Notes under the pieces: model-generated
Told to the model about the DNA's origin: nothing
Databases searched by the model: none
Seen by the model: only the letters and a program-made list of their open reading frames with translations
Assembly (NCBI RefSeq): GCF_003026815.1
Contig: NZ_PYOG01000014.1
Coordinates: 33,964-97,963, forward strand
DNA: 64,000 nucleotides
Direction of reading: 5' to 3'
Source of the DNA: Photobacterium damselae
GTDB lineage: Bacteria; Pseudomonadota; Gammaproteobacteria; Enterobacterales; Vibrionaceae
Position numbers and translations under genes: made by a program
Shown: positions 36,558 to 46,027 of the stretch, in pieces
Layout: each line of letters opens with the position of its first letter
Position numbering within the stretch: the first letter of the stretch is position 1

Positions 36558-36578
36558 AGTATTACAAATTCGCATACT
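36558..36578. promoter_or_regulatory. Candidate LysR-type box AGTAT-N11-ATACT
   Basis: A 5-bp inverted repeat with an 11-base spacer has the T-N11-A layout of LysR-type sites. It lies about 90 bases upstream of the opine-dehydrogenase-like start codon. Confidence 0.35.
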
Positions 36579-36665
36579 AGGGTGCAGTCTCGTCATTAGC
36601 TGTTGTTGCCATAACCATCGTAACGTTGAGAGCAAGTTATCCCCCTCTTAATTTAAGGAAAAATT

Positions 36666-37775
36666 ATGGCACCTAAAGTTTCTATTATTGGCTCTGGTAA
36701 TGCAGGTTTAACCGCAGCTTATCACTTCTCATTACAGGGTGCAGATGTCTGTTTATTTGGCGCGAAAGGCTTTGATCAATCATTACTGGATATAGAACAA
36801 AATGGCGGAATCGAGGCTCTCGCAGAGTTTAATTCAGTCCCTCTCACTTATGCGGGCTTTCAAGCAATTGATACCGTTACTCGAGATCTACAGACAGCAG
36901 TAGAATATTCAGATTTATTAATCCTACCAGTACCCTCTTTTGCTCAAGAACCCTTATTTATTGATATGCTTCCTCATCTTAAAAATGGGCAAATTATCAT
37001 GTTAATGCCAGGTAACTATGGTTCATTAGTCCTTAATAAAATAAAAAATGAACATGGTTACTCAGATCTTGATATCACCTTTGTTGATGCAATCTCCATC
37101 CCGTGGGCAACTCGTATTATTGGACCTGCACAACTGGCTATTTTAGGTATGAAAGAGTTTCTTCCTGTTGCCGCTTTTCCAGCAAGTCAAACCCAATACG
37201 CCATAGAACAATTACAAGCGGTCATGCCTCTGCCATTAACTCCACTTAAAAATGTTATTTGTGCAGGTCTTGAGAATATCAATTTCGGCGGCCACCCACT
37301 GCTCACCACATTAAATATGGGGTTGCTAGAAAATTTCGATGGTCAATTTAATTACTACAAAGACTGTTGTTCCATTTCAACGGCAAAAGCTGCGGCAGTC
37401 ATGGAGCAAGAACGTCAGCAAGTAGGACAAGCATTAGGGTTAGATTTACGAAGCGAACTTGATGCGATGAATGCACTGTATGCGATGGAATGTGAGACCG
37501 TTTATGAAGTTAACCGAACTTCAGAAACCCACGGTAAATTAAACAGTGCACCAAACTGTGCAAGCAATCGCTATATCACTGAAGATGCCGCTTACTTACT
37601 TGTTCCTTGCTACGAATTCGCCCAACTATCAGGTATTGAAACGCCAATTATCACATCATGCCTGCACATAGATAATGCATATAACGATACCAACTATTTT
37701 GAGCAAGGCCGAACACTTGAAAAAATGGGACTAGCTGGTTTATCCATCCCTCAGATCATGGATTTTGTTGCTTAA
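36666..37775 (+). CDS. NAD/NADP-octopine/nopaline dehydrogenase family enzyme
   Basis: A 369-residue oxidoreductase. An N-terminal Rossmann motif, GSGNAGLTAAYH (about 9-20), is followed by the opine-dehydrogenase C-terminal domain: NINFGGHPLLTTLNMG, KAAAVMEQERQQVGQALGL and RYITEDAAYLLVP. Members reversibly join or split the amino-acid and keto-acid parts of opines such as octopine. The substrate here is unknown. AAGGA precedes the ATG. It is 70 bases upstream of a YfcC permease gene and probably shares its transcript. Confidence 0.85.
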   Translation: MAPKVSIIGSGNAGLTAAYHFSLQGADVCLFGAKGFDQSLLDIEQNGGIEALAEFNSVPLTYAGFQAIDTVTRDLQTAVEYSDLLILPVPSFAQEPLFIDMLPHLKNGQIIMLMPGNYGSLVLNKIKNEHGYSDLDITFVDAISIPWATRIIGPAQLAILGMKEFLPVAAFPASQTQYAIEQLQAVMPLPLTPLKNVICAGLENINFGGHPLLTTLNMGLLENFDGQFNYYKDCCSISTAKAAAVMEQERQQVGQALGLDLRSELDAMNALYAMECETVYEVNRTSETHGKLNSAPNCASNRYITEDAAYLLVPCYEFAQLSGIETPIITSCLHIDNAYNDTNYFEQGRTLEKMGLAGLSIPQIMDFVA

Positions 37776-37845
37776 TCATTGGAATCACAGAGGTGGCTCA
37801 CCACCCAAGGCGAAGTGTCATGCTTCGCCTAAATAAGGACATCAT

Positions 37846-39252
37846 ATGAAAAAATTAAAATTTCCCTCTGCCTACACCATCTTAATGTTACTTACTGTTT
37901 TCATGGCAGCACTGACTTGGTTAATACCAGCAGGTCAGTACCAAATGGTGAATAATGAAACCTTAGGAAAAATGGTTCCACTAGTGGGATCTTATCAAAC
38001 CGTTACCTCTAATCCTCAAGGTATTATTGATATCTTAATGGCACCCATTCAAGGCTTTTACGATCCGGGCGAATATATGGCAAGAGCCGTTGACGTTGCG
38101 TTATTTGTATTAGTTATTGGTGGATATTTAGCTGTTGTTACTCGTACTGGTGCAATTGATGCAGGTATTGCAGGAACCATGGAAAAACTTAATGGCCGAG
38201 AAAAATGGATGATCCCAATCTTAATGGGCCTATTTGCCTTAGGTGGAACCGTTTACGGCATGGCGGAAGAAACTATCCCATTTTACGCACTTCTTATCCC
38301 AGTAATGATTGCAGCAGGTTATGACAGTATTGTCGGTGTTGCAATTATCATGGTTGGAGCCGGGATCGGTTGTTTAGGTTCAACAATTAACCCTTTTGCA
38401 ACGGTAATTGCCTCTAATGCTGCTGAAATTAATTTTATGGATGGCATTGGTCTACGCTTGGCCATTCTGATTCTTGGCTGGATTATGTGTACCATTTACG
38501 TCATGCGCTATGCTGAAAAGGTGAAAAACGATCCTTCTCAATCCATTGTCGCAAGTCAAAAAGATGAAAATGAACGCCTATTTCTCCACGGTAAAGAGCA
38601 AGAAACACCAAAGCTAAATACAACACGAAAGATTGTCTTAATGATCTTTGGTTTAACATTTGCAGTCATGATGTGGGGAGTTTCGGTTCAAGGTTGGTGG
38701 ATGGCAGAGCTTTCTGCGTTATTTATTGGTTCTAGCATTTTAGTTGGCTTTATTGGCCGCTTATCAGAAACAGAATTGACCGATAGCTTTGTTGATGGTG
38801 CGAGAGACCTATTAGGTGTTGCTTTAATCATTGCGATTGCTCGCGGGTTAGTGGTTGTAATGGACGATGGAAACATTACCCATACTATCTTAAATTACGC
38901 AGAAGGCTTACTTGCGGGTCTTCCTCAAATCGCTTTTATCAATGCCATTTACTGGGTTGAAGCTGTACTTTGCCTTGTAGTTCCATCATCATCTGGTCTT
39001 GCTGTTCTCTCAATGCCAGTATTAGCCCCTCTTGCCGACTTTGCCGGAGTAAGCCGTGAACTTGTTGTTACGGCATTTCAATCAGCTTCTGGATTACCTA
39101 ACCTAGTTACCCCAACCTCAGGAGTTGTTATGGGAGGCCTCGCCATTGGACGTGTTGCATACTCTTCTTGGCTTCGTTTTATTGGGCCATTATTAGGAAT
39201 GTTGACACTAATGGTGATGATATTATTAAGCTTAGGAGTAGTAATAAGCTAA
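37846..39252 (+). CDS. YfcC-family membrane permease
   Basis: A 468-residue protein with about 11-13 membrane segments of the YfcC/DcuC-related family often annotated as basic-amino-acid or C4-dicarboxylate carriers. The N-terminal MAALTWLIPAGQYQ, central GGTVYGMAEETIPFYALLIP and C-terminal FQSASGLPNLVTPTSGVVMG are typical. In the operon with an opine-dehydrogenase-like enzyme it most likely imports the opine or an arginine-like product. An AAGGA-type site precedes the ATG. Confidence 0.87.
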   Translation: MKKLKFPSAYTILMLLTVFMAALTWLIPAGQYQMVNNETLGKMVPLVGSYQTVTSNPQGIIDILMAPIQGFYDPGEYMARAVDVALFVLVIGGYLAVVTRTGAIDAGIAGTMEKLNGREKWMIPILMGLFALGGTVYGMAEETIPFYALLIPVMIAAGYDSIVGVAIIMVGAGIGCLGSTINPFATVIASNAAEINFMDGIGLRLAILILGWIMCTIYVMRYAEKVKNDPSQSIVASQKDENERLFLHGKEQETPKLNTTRKIVLMIFGLTFAVMMWGVSVQGWWMAELSALFIGSSILVGFIGRLSETELTDSFVDGARDLLGVALIIAIARGLVVVMDDGNITHTILNYAEGLLAGLPQIAFINAIYWVEAVLCLVVPSSSGLAVLSMPVLAPLADFAGVSRELVVTAFQSASGLPNLVTPTSGVVMGGLAIGRVAYSSWLRFIGPLLGMLTLMVMILLSLGVVIS

Positions 39253-39258
39253 TTCACA

Positions 39259-40512
39259 TTACTCAGCCGCTCTTATCGCCCTAGCCAGTTGTTTTGCAGC
39301 TTGTTGGGGCTTTGCATTTGGATCGTGGAAAAATTCACTAACAACATCAGAAATAGCACTTTGTACATAACTTGTTGTGGCTAATCCTTGGGAGATACTA
39401 GGAACAAAGTGTTTTGTTTTCGAAGTGGCTTTGAGATCCTTCATAGATTCAAGGGCACATTGGTCAAATTCAGACATATCTATATCAAGACGAACGGGAA
39501 TTGAACCTTTCGTGAGGTTAAACAATGATTGGAATGCAGGAGACATTATCGTTTGAGCAAGATCTTGTTGAGCCTTCTCATCTTCGACAGAACCATTTAA
39601 TTTAAAAAAGACAAAGCTATCAATGTTGTAAGCAAATTGTTGGTCCGTTCCAGGGGCTGGTACACAAATATAATCTTTCCCAGGTTTCAAATTTGCTTGA
39701 ACAAATTCACCTTTTGCCCAATCTCCCATTATTTGCATCGCAGCTTTACCTTCAATCACCATAGCTGTCGCTTTGTTCCATGATTGCCCCTCAAAGCGAG
39801 GATCTATAACCTCCCGCATTCGCTTAAACTGGCGAAATACTTCAACCATTTGAGCGCCGTTTAAAACTTTAGGATCCAGCGTAACAAATGCTCGCTTATA
39901 ATTCGTACTACCTAATACAGCAAGAGCCAAATTTTCAAATAACGTCACATCCTGCCAAGGCTGCCCGCCATGTGCAAGAGGGACAAAACCCGCTTGCTTA
40001 ATCTTCTTAGCCTGTACAAAAAAATCATCTAATGATGTGGGAATGGTTGCACCAGCAGCTTTAAATACCTTAGGGTTTGCCCATAACCAGTTTACACGAT
40101 GGACATTGACAGGCGCTGCCACATAATGCCCATCATATTTCATAATATTAGCAATCACTGGAGGCAATACTTTATCCCACTGCTGCTCTTGAGCAATACG
40201 ATCTAATGACGTTAGAAAGCCCAGTTTACCCCACTCTTGTAGATCGTGACCTTTAAGTTGCGCTGCAGTTGGTGGATTACCCGATACCGCTCGGGTTTTT
40301 AAAATCGTCATTGCACTTTCACCACCTCCACCAGCTACCGCAAAGTTGTGCCAATGATGCCCTTGTAACTCCATCATCTGTTGGAGTACTTGAGCGGATT
40401 TGGCTTCACCACCGGATGTCCACCAGTGCAAAACTTCAATATCGCCAGCCAGAGAAACATGACTACTGACTAAGCCAGATAATAGGGTCGCAACTAAATA
40501 CTTCTTGTTCAT
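39259..40512 (-). CDS. ABC-type sugar-binding periplasmic protein
   Basis: A 417-residue extracellular solute-binding protein (family 1). A signal peptide ending near SHVSLA is followed by IEVLHWWTSGGEAKS, the classic start of glucose/mannose-type binding proteins (GtsA/GltB-like), and AAMQIMGDWAKGEFV. No ABC permease or ATPase gene is nearby. Instead it follows a sensor-kinase gene by only 11 bases, suggesting that it presents sugar to the kinase or supports sensing. The start is ATG at 40512 with AAGAGA upstream. Confidence 0.88.
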   Translation of the reverse strand: MNKKYLVATLLSGLVSSHVSLAGDIEVLHWWTSGGEAKSAQVLQQMMELQGHHWHNFAVAGGGGESAMTILKTRAVSGNPPTAAQLKGHDLQEWGKLGFLTSLDRIAQEQQWDKVLPPVIANIMKYDGHYVAAPVNVHRVNWLWANPKVFKAAGATIPTSLDDFFVQAKKIKQAGFVPLAHGGQPWQDVTLFENLALAVLGSTNYKRAFVTLDPKVLNGAQMVEVFRQFKRMREVIDPRFEGQSWNKATAMVIEGKAAMQIMGDWAKGEFVQANLKPGKDYICVPAPGTDQQFAYNIDSFVFFKLNGSVEDEKAQQDLAQTIMSPAFQSLFNLTKGSIPVRLDIDMSEFDQCALESMKDLKATSKTKHFVPSISQGLATTSYVQSAISDVVSEFFHDPNAKPQQAAKQLARAIRAAE

Positions 40513-40523
40513 CACGCTATCTC

Positions 40524-41969
40524 TTATTGATTGTTTGCAAAACGAGGAAGGAATACTTTGACTTCTAAACCACCATCGTTAGCATTATGAATGGTTAAAT
40601 CCCCACCATGAGCTCGAACGATATTACGGGCAATGCCCATTCCAAGTCCGTGGCCATCTTTATCTTTTGCTAAGCGATAATAAGGCTCAAATACCGCGTC
40701 TTGTTGTTCCAAAGGAATCCCTTTCCCTTGATCTTTAATAATAAGAACCAAAGCATCTGATTCGTCTGAAATTAAAACAGTGACACGTTCGCCATATTTA
40801 ACGCCATTATCAATGAGGTTAGTAAAACAACGTTTTAGAGCTAAAGGCTTAGCCATTAAAGGGGCAATTGGTTTTTCTAAAATTCTTACTTTTCGTTGTT
40901 GTGAATTATGACCTTCTGCAATATGGTGCAAAATATCTAATACATCAACAGTGACAAGATTTTCATGTAAATCCGTATCTCGAACGCATTGAAGCGCCCC
41001 TTTAACCATCATTTCTAACTCATCTAAATCGCGATTAAACTTCTCTATTTTGCTTTCATCGTCAATAAGCTCTGCACGTAAACGAAGTCGAGTAATTGGG
41101 GTTTTTAAATCGTGAGATATTGATGAAAAGAGCTTTTCGCGATCATCAATATAACGCATTAAACGAAGCTGCATTCGATTGAACGCTCGGGTAGCCGTAA
41201 CAATTTCACTGGCTCCCTCTTCTTTAATTGGAGGCTGATAAATATCCAAACTTAGCGCATTAGCAGCATTAGCTAATCGCTTCAAAGGCTTCGTTTGTTT
41301 ACTGATCATTAAATACGTAAAAACTAACAATAATAGAGTCGTAAATAGTAATGAAAAGACCTGATGACTTGTCATGATCTGATCTTCTAGCATCATATAA
41401 GGCGCTGGTAGTAATGCTGCAATATACAACCATTGGTTATGTTCAAGTTGGATCTGAACAACCAGTATTGGAGGACTAAGAGGCTCTAGGCTTAACGTAT
41501 AATGAGCCCAAGACTTAGGTAGATCGGACAGTAAAATATCATTTTTTAAAACATGCAACGTTTCAGGTCGTGAGAACTCAACCTTAATCTGATCTTGTTG
41601 CGGTAATTTATCGTGTAAAACTGTCTCAAACGTTGAGATAGCCGCTTGCTTTAACTCGGAATTAGCAATTGGTGTAATACGAATTTTTTCAGAGTTAAAT
41701 GACACAAAAAAACGTGTTCCGCCCATATTGCGCAGTTGATCTAGCACTATATGACGATACTCTGTTGGTAATGATTGGAAGAAATTAACTGTAGAGGCAA
41801 ACATTGTTGCCATGCTCGCCGAGGTAGATTCCAATCCTTTTAAATCCCTTTGCTTAGACTGACTATACCAAATCATGGTTGAGATCAGTTGAGCAAAAAA
41901 TACAGCCAGTAAAGTCAGCCATAATGTTCTTGCCAACAGTGATTTAGGCCAAATAGATTTAAGTTGCAT
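40524..41969 (-). CDS. Membrane sensor histidine kinase (EnvZ/GtrS-like)
   Basis: A 481-residue kinase. TM1 (about 12-33), a periplasmic sensor region of about 165 residues, and TM2 (about 203-222) are followed by HAMP, a HisKA domain with SSISHDLKTP (phospho-acceptor His286) and a HATPase domain with NLIDNGVKYG, DQGKGIP and GLGMGIARNIV. Layout and context recall the glucose sensor kinases of pseudomonads. It is co-transcribed with the sugar-binding protein; the likely partner regulator is at 42593-43318. Confidence 0.9.
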   Translation of the reverse strand: MQLKSIWPKSLLARTLWLTLLAVFFAQLISTMIWYSQSKQRDLKGLESTSASMATMFASTVNFFQSLPTEYRHIVLDQLRNMGGTRFFVSFNSEKIRITPIANSELKQAAISTFETVLHDKLPQQDQIKVEFSRPETLHVLKNDILLSDLPKSWAHYTLSLEPLSPPILVVQIQLEHNQWLYIAALLPAPYMMLEDQIMTSHQVFSLLFTTLLLLVFTYLMISKQTKPLKRLANAANALSLDIYQPPIKEEGASEIVTATRAFNRMQLRLMRYIDDREKLFSSISHDLKTPITRLRLRAELIDDESKIEKFNRDLDELEMMVKGALQCVRDTDLHENLVTVDVLDILHHIAEGHNSQQRKVRILEKPIAPLMAKPLALKRCFTNLIDNGVKYGERVTVLISDESDALVLIIKDQGKGIPLEQQDAVFEPYYRLAKDKDGHGLGMGIARNIVRAHGGDLTIHNANDGGLEVKVFLPRFANNQ

Positions 41970-42217
41970 TGAAGGTTACCACCAAATATTGCGATGAGAT
42001 GATTATACTGAAGATAAGATAAGAGTCTGAAATCAAGCTGTGACTTAGCTCAAGGTTCTACTATTACATCCCGTTGAAGACTAGATAGTGAGCACCATCT
42101 CCTTACAATACAGAGATAACCAATAACGTCAAAAACACAAGTGCTTAAAGAGCACGATAGTAGAGCTTATATACCTTGTTGTTACTGGGATACACACTAA
42201 TCTTTAATGAGATAAGA

Positions 42218-42532
42218 ATGAAATTTTTAGATAAGCTAAAAGCAAAATTGGGGTTAGAGATTGAACCTCAGATTCCATTAGATGAAATGGCAGAGATTAT
42301 TTTTCAAGCATTGGGAGGAGCAAGTAATATTGAAGATATTGGCGCATGCGCAACTCGTCTTCGTATTGTGATTCGAGACCCTCAACACTTAGATATTGCG
42401 ATAATTCGTCAAACCAAACCATTTGGTATCATTCGCTTAGCTGATACTCAATTGCAAATTATTTACGGGGTAAAAGCCAATTTACTCAGTCAATATATTA
42501 ATGAAAAATGCGATACGGCCAAAATGCCGTAA
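42218..42532 (+). CDS. Stand-alone PTS EIIB domain (glucose/sucrose type)
   Basis: A 104-residue protein that is only an EIIB domain of the PtsG/NagE class: ACATRLRIVIRD carries the phosphorylated Cys44, and GIIRLADTQLQIIYG follows. No EIIA or EIIC domain or gene adjoins it, so transport would need partners elsewhere; a phosphorylation-dependent signalling role is possible. The start at 42218 is set by GAGATAAGA and the family N-terminus. It lies on the opposite strand between the kinase and the response regulator. Confidence 0.82.
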   Translation: MKFLDKLKAKLGLEIEPQIPLDEMAEIIFQALGGASNIEDIGACATRLRIVIRDPQHLDIAIIRQTKPFGIIRLADTQLQIIYGVKANLLSQYINEKCDTAKMP

Positions 42533-42555
42533 CCCGCTATAAAGTACATTAATAA

Positions 42556-42582
42556 ACCCAAGTAACAATGAGCTACTTGGGT
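42556..42582. terminator. Bidirectional hairpin between the EIIB and response-regulator genes
   Basis: ACCCAAGTA pairs with TACTTGGGT across a 9-nt loop, between the two convergent stop codons. The arms belong to the TATACCCAAGT repeat type seen at 34834. Confidence 0.55.
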
Positions 42583-42592
42583 ATAAATGTAA

Positions 42593-43318
42593 CTAAGATT
42601 CGTAACTGACATCGGCGGTAAATATATACCCATTACCACGACTGGTCTTAATTAAACGCTGAGTTCGCCCTTTATCACCTAACCGTTGACGCAAGCGACT
42701 TAAAGCCACATCCACACCTCGCTCAGAGGCTTGTACTTCTCGTCCACGAGTAGCATAAGAAATAGTATCTCGATCGAGAATCTCATTTGGTCGAGAGAGA
42801 AATAACATAAGAAGCGCATAATCGCCACCTGTCAATTCATGCTCATGACCCTTTTCGAGGTTGTACAATATATGAGTTGATGTATCTAACCGCCAGTTAG
42901 CAAAGCGAATAAATTTAGGCGTAGCAGGTGCTTGTTGCGTTTCTGTCGGCTTAACCCGGCGTAACAAAGCCTTAATGCGAGCCATTAATTGACGAGGACT
43001 AAACGGCTTAGCAATGTAGTCGTCCGCTCCGAGCTCTAAACCGATAATTTGGTCCATTTCATCTGAGACAGCTGTCAGCATAATAATTGGAACATCAGAA
43101 GTTTTACGGATGTGCTGACATAAGGTAAATCCATCATCACCGGGCATCATCACATCAAGCAATATAAGATCTGGTTCTCCTGCTGCAAGTTTACGCTTCA
43201 TCTCTTCGCCTTCGGCGGCAGTTACAACATGAAAACCAGATTTTGTTAAATATTCATCAAGCAGCTCTCGGATTTCTTGGTCATCATCTACCACCAGAAC
43301 CTTTTTGCCTTGACTCAT
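42593..43318 (-). CDS. OmpR/PhoB-family response regulator
   Basis: A 241-residue regulator. The receiver domain (1-120) has the acidic pocket VVDDDQEI, phospho-acceptor Asp in LLLDVMMPGDDG, and the conserved Lys in DYIAKPFSP. The C-terminal winged helix (about 140-238) ends GRTQRLIKTSRGNGYIF. AAGGATTACG precedes the ATG. It is the probable partner of the kinase at 40524-41969, although the EIIB gene separates them on the other strand. Confidence 0.9.
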   Translation of the reverse strand: MSQGKKVLVVDDDQEIRELLDEYLTKSGFHVVTAAEGEEMKRKLAAGEPDLILLDVMMPGDDGFTLCQHIRKTSDVPIIMLTAVSDEMDQIIGLELGADDYIAKPFSPRQLMARIKALLRRVKPTETQQAPATPKFIRFANWRLDTSTHILYNLEKGHEHELTGGDYALLMLFLSRPNEILDRDTISYATRGREVQASERGVDVALSRLRQRLGDKGRTQRLIKTSRGNGYIFTADVSYES

Positions 43319-43434
43319 TCGTAATCCTTCTCACATTAAACTAACTAATTGCTATTAAAATAAGAACTTAATCTCATTGTCCTATATTTGAGCATTATTT
43401 TAACAATTTGTCAGCTTAAAGTATTCTATTCGGA

Positions 43435-44025
43435 TTACCAATGTTCAACTTCTGTGATTTCTGCTTTGATCTGATAATTAGAAAACGAAGGAACCTTTAA
43501 TTTAATAGGTAAACCTTGTTTCTGTGTTTTAGCTCGAAGGTATGTTTCGGGCATACGTTTAATAGCTGACCAAACCTTTACACTCTCAGAAGCTAAACTC
43601 TTACCATTAGCATCTGCAAGGGTAATATTCATCTTAACTAAGACAACAGAATCCGTTCCTTGGTTAGTCAGTCCTACCGGAATAACCAACTCATTACCTT
43701 GATAATAGGCTGGCTGTAAAATGGCATCGATACCACTTTGTGACAACTGAAGAATAGGCTTACTAGAATTGAGTTTAAATTGAGTTCCAACGACAGTATT
43801 AGTAAAAGGTACTGCAGTCACCGGAGCTAGTTGTGCACTGGCTTCGAGCACCTCAACTTCAGGTTTAGCGGTAGTAGCTTGCTGTTTTTGAACATATTGC
43901 CAGGTAAAATCATCGTTTAATTGAATGAGTCGTCCATCTTTAAGTTCCACAACTTGTTGTGCTGAAACACTTGCAGATAACAATCCTAATACTGCTGCAC
44001 TTATCAATCGATACTTCAAATGCAT
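43435..44025 (-). CDS. DUF3157-like exported protein
   Basis: A 196-residue protein with a signal peptide (ending LLSASVSA) and a start of the mature chain, QQVVELKDGRLIQLNDDFTW, that matches DUF3157 proteins of vibrios. The start at 44025 is chosen because AGGAAGG lies upstream and it yields the signal peptide; the longer frame does not. The function is unknown; probably periplasmic. Confidence 0.7.
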   Translation of the reverse strand: MHLKYRLISAAVLGLLSASVSAQQVVELKDGRLIQLNDDFTWQYVQKQQATTAKPEVEVLEASAQLAPVTAVPFTNTVVGTQFKLNSSKPILQLSQSGIDAILQPAYYQGNELVIPVGLTNQGTDSVVLVKMNITLADANGKSLASESVKVWSAIKRMPETYLRAKTQKQGLPIKLKVPSFSNYQIKAEITEVEHW

Positions 44026-44227
44026 GGTAGCCTTCCTAACTAATGTCGATTCAGAGGTTAAAAATATCACTTTTTAGGTGAAATGATCTAACTTTGATTT
44101 AGAACAATTGTCTGTGAATACAAGTTCTATCAGTATATACCCGAATCGTTTCAAGGATTGAAATTGAGGGGAATCGTCATTCTCTACCTCAAAAAATATA
44201 ATAAAGATAAATACTTAGGCTAATAAT

Positions 44228-45364
44228 ATGGATGCACGAAATCTTATATATCAAACACTAGCGGAACAATTAAATATCAATGAACATGATATTGAACAGC
44301 GCAAGATATCACTTTCATTTGTAGAGCAAGATGAAGTAAATCTTCAACAATGTCTAAAATGGTTAGAGCCACTGATACCTCAAGTGGTACAAGAGTTTTA
44401 CCAACATCAGGTTTCAATTCCCGAAATAGCATTAATTATTGGTGATAAAGACACATTAAAACGCCTGCATTACTCTATGAGCCAATATATTACCGAGCTT
44501 TTTTCTGGTAGCTACGATATGGACTATGTTGCGAAAAGGCTTCAAATTGGTCGAATCCATCAAAGAATTGGGGTAACGCCCAAGCTTTATTTATCGGGGA
44601 TTAATCGCCTACAACATCTACTTGAAGATATTATTCGTGATTATAGTGAAGACGAACTGCAAACCAATCAAATCCTAAGTTCGCTTAAGAAACTCATGTA
44701 TTTTGATAATCAACTGGTTTTTGATACTTACATTTCGACCCTTCAATCTGAAGTTATTGTTGCGAATAAGCAGCTAGAGAGCTATGCCAATAATCTTGAG
44801 CAAATTGTTTCTGATCGCACACAACGTTTAGAAGAGCTGGCTCTAAAAGATGCATTAACATCACTTTATAATCGTCACTCTTTCCAAGAAATAGTAGATA
44901 AAAATATCAGCTATGCAGAGCGGACGTCTGGCTGGGGAAGCCTGCTTTATCTTGATATTAACCGTTTTAAAGAGGTCAATGATACTTTCGGTCATCAAGC
45001 TGGTGATCAGGTACTTATTGAGCTTGCCGATAGTATGCGAGAAACACTTCGAAAATCGGATTCGGCAGCACGACATGGGGGAGATGAGTTCTGTATTTGG
45101 TTACCGAATACCGCATTAAAGAAAACTCAAATTTTGGTGGAACGTTTATGCCGACATTTCGACCAACATAAATCCCATGATGTCTCTCTGAGTATTGGGG
45201 TTACCTCGGTTTACCCTGAGCATTATTTACCATTTGAGAAATTACTCATTGAAGCCGATGAATTAATGTATCAAGCCAAAAAAATTGCTCATCAAACCCA
45301 TCAAAATGAAGTGATGTATCATCAAGATTTGAGTACAGTAACCATGTTACAGAGTGCAGGATAA
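44228..45364 (+). CDS. Globin-coupled diguanylate cyclase
   Basis: A 378-residue heme-sensor cyclase of the DosC type. The first 160 residues form a sensor globin, with proximal His111 in RLQIGRIHQRIGV. A short coiled linker is followed by GGDEF (about 210-365) with the intact active site RHGGDEF. The product-inhibition motif RKSD lies five residues before GGDEF and is intact. It should couple oxygen binding to cyclic-di-GMP synthesis. It is monocistronic with a downstream hairpin. Confidence 0.9.
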   Translation: MDARNLIYQTLAEQLNINEHDIEQRKISLSFVEQDEVNLQQCLKWLEPLIPQVVQEFYQHQVSIPEIALIIGDKDTLKRLHYSMSQYITELFSGSYDMDYVAKRLQIGRIHQRIGVTPKLYLSGINRLQHLLEDIIRDYSEDELQTNQILSSLKKLMYFDNQLVFDTYISTLQSEVIVANKQLESYANNLEQIVSDRTQRLEELALKDALTSLYNRHSFQEIVDKNISYAERTSGWGSLLYLDINRFKEVNDTFGHQAGDQVLIELADSMRETLRKSDSAARHGGDEFCIWLPNTALKKTQILVERLCRHFDQHKSHDVSLSIGVTSVYPEHYLPFEKLLIEADELMYQAKKIAHQTHQNEVMYHQDLSTVTMLQSAG

Positions 45365-45375
45365 TCAAATTAAAA

Positions 45376-45402
45376 TGGCGTAAGGTTTCGCCTCACGCCA
45401 TC
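45376..45402. terminator. Hairpin between the cyclase and NlpE-like genes
   Basis: ATGGCGTAAGG pairs with CCTCACGCCAT across a 5-nt loop with one mismatch. It sits between convergent stop codons. Confidence 0.6.
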
Positions 45403-45425
45403 ATCAATTTATTAATATAACGATA

Positions 45426-45851
45426 TTATTGTTTCTTTAGAGAATAATTATCAGCAAGAGGCCCCGTTACACGATTCCCTTCCTTATCTAAACGGAATAG
45501 ACGGTTCTCTCCAACAAAATAGTTACTATCACTTTTACCATCAGCAGATTTTAGTGAAATTGTATTGCCCGCTTTATTCCAAGTAAATACACCACTTGAT
45601 ACAAAATGACCATCCTTTTTACCCTGATACGTTTCATCAAGTGTATAGTTACCATCAGCTTTAATATCTAAGATGGTTTCAATACCAGAGCAATCTGCAC
45701 AAGGTAAAATCCCCGTGTAAGAACCAGGCCAATCCAGTGAGTTTTGCGCATTATGTTGGTCAACAGCAGCAGATGGCTGCGATGCTTGTTGATCACATCC
45801 AACCATGAATAATCCAACCGCTAAAGCTAAACCAATTACTTTTACTTTCAT
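45426..45851 (-). CDS. NlpE-like lipoprotein
   Basis: A 141-residue lipoprotein. The signal ends in a lipobox-like LFMVGC (Cys near residue 19), and the mature domain DWPGSYTGILPCADCSGIET has the CxxC of the NlpE N-terminal domain. NlpE is an outer-membrane lipoprotein linked to copper and to Cpx surface sensing; the C-terminal OB domain of the E. coli protein is absent here. The start at 45851 is set by AGGAGTTGCG. Confidence 0.82.
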   Translation of the reverse strand: MKVKVIGLALAVGLFMVGCDQQASQPSAAVDQHNAQNSLDWPGSYTGILPCADCSGIETILDIKADGNYTLDETYQGKKDGHFVSSGVFTWNKAGNTISLKSADGKSDSNYFVGENRLFRLDKEGNRVTGPLADNYSLKKQ

Positions 45852-46027
45852 CGCAACTCCTATTCGACTTATCACTCCACAATTAATTATCGTAAAGTAT
45901 TTCGTAATTCTAATAGAGTAGACCGTAAAGTTAGTAAAAAATTGTTCTTGCTAAGTAAATCTATTGTCAATTCGTTGTCAAAGCAACACATACAGCGCAA
46001 TGATTATGGTATTACTTACTATAAAGT

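Noticed and set aside
39259..40512. ABC sugar importer operon
   Set aside because: No permease or ATPase gene lies on either side; the neighbours are a kinase gene and a YfcC permease gene of a different operon.
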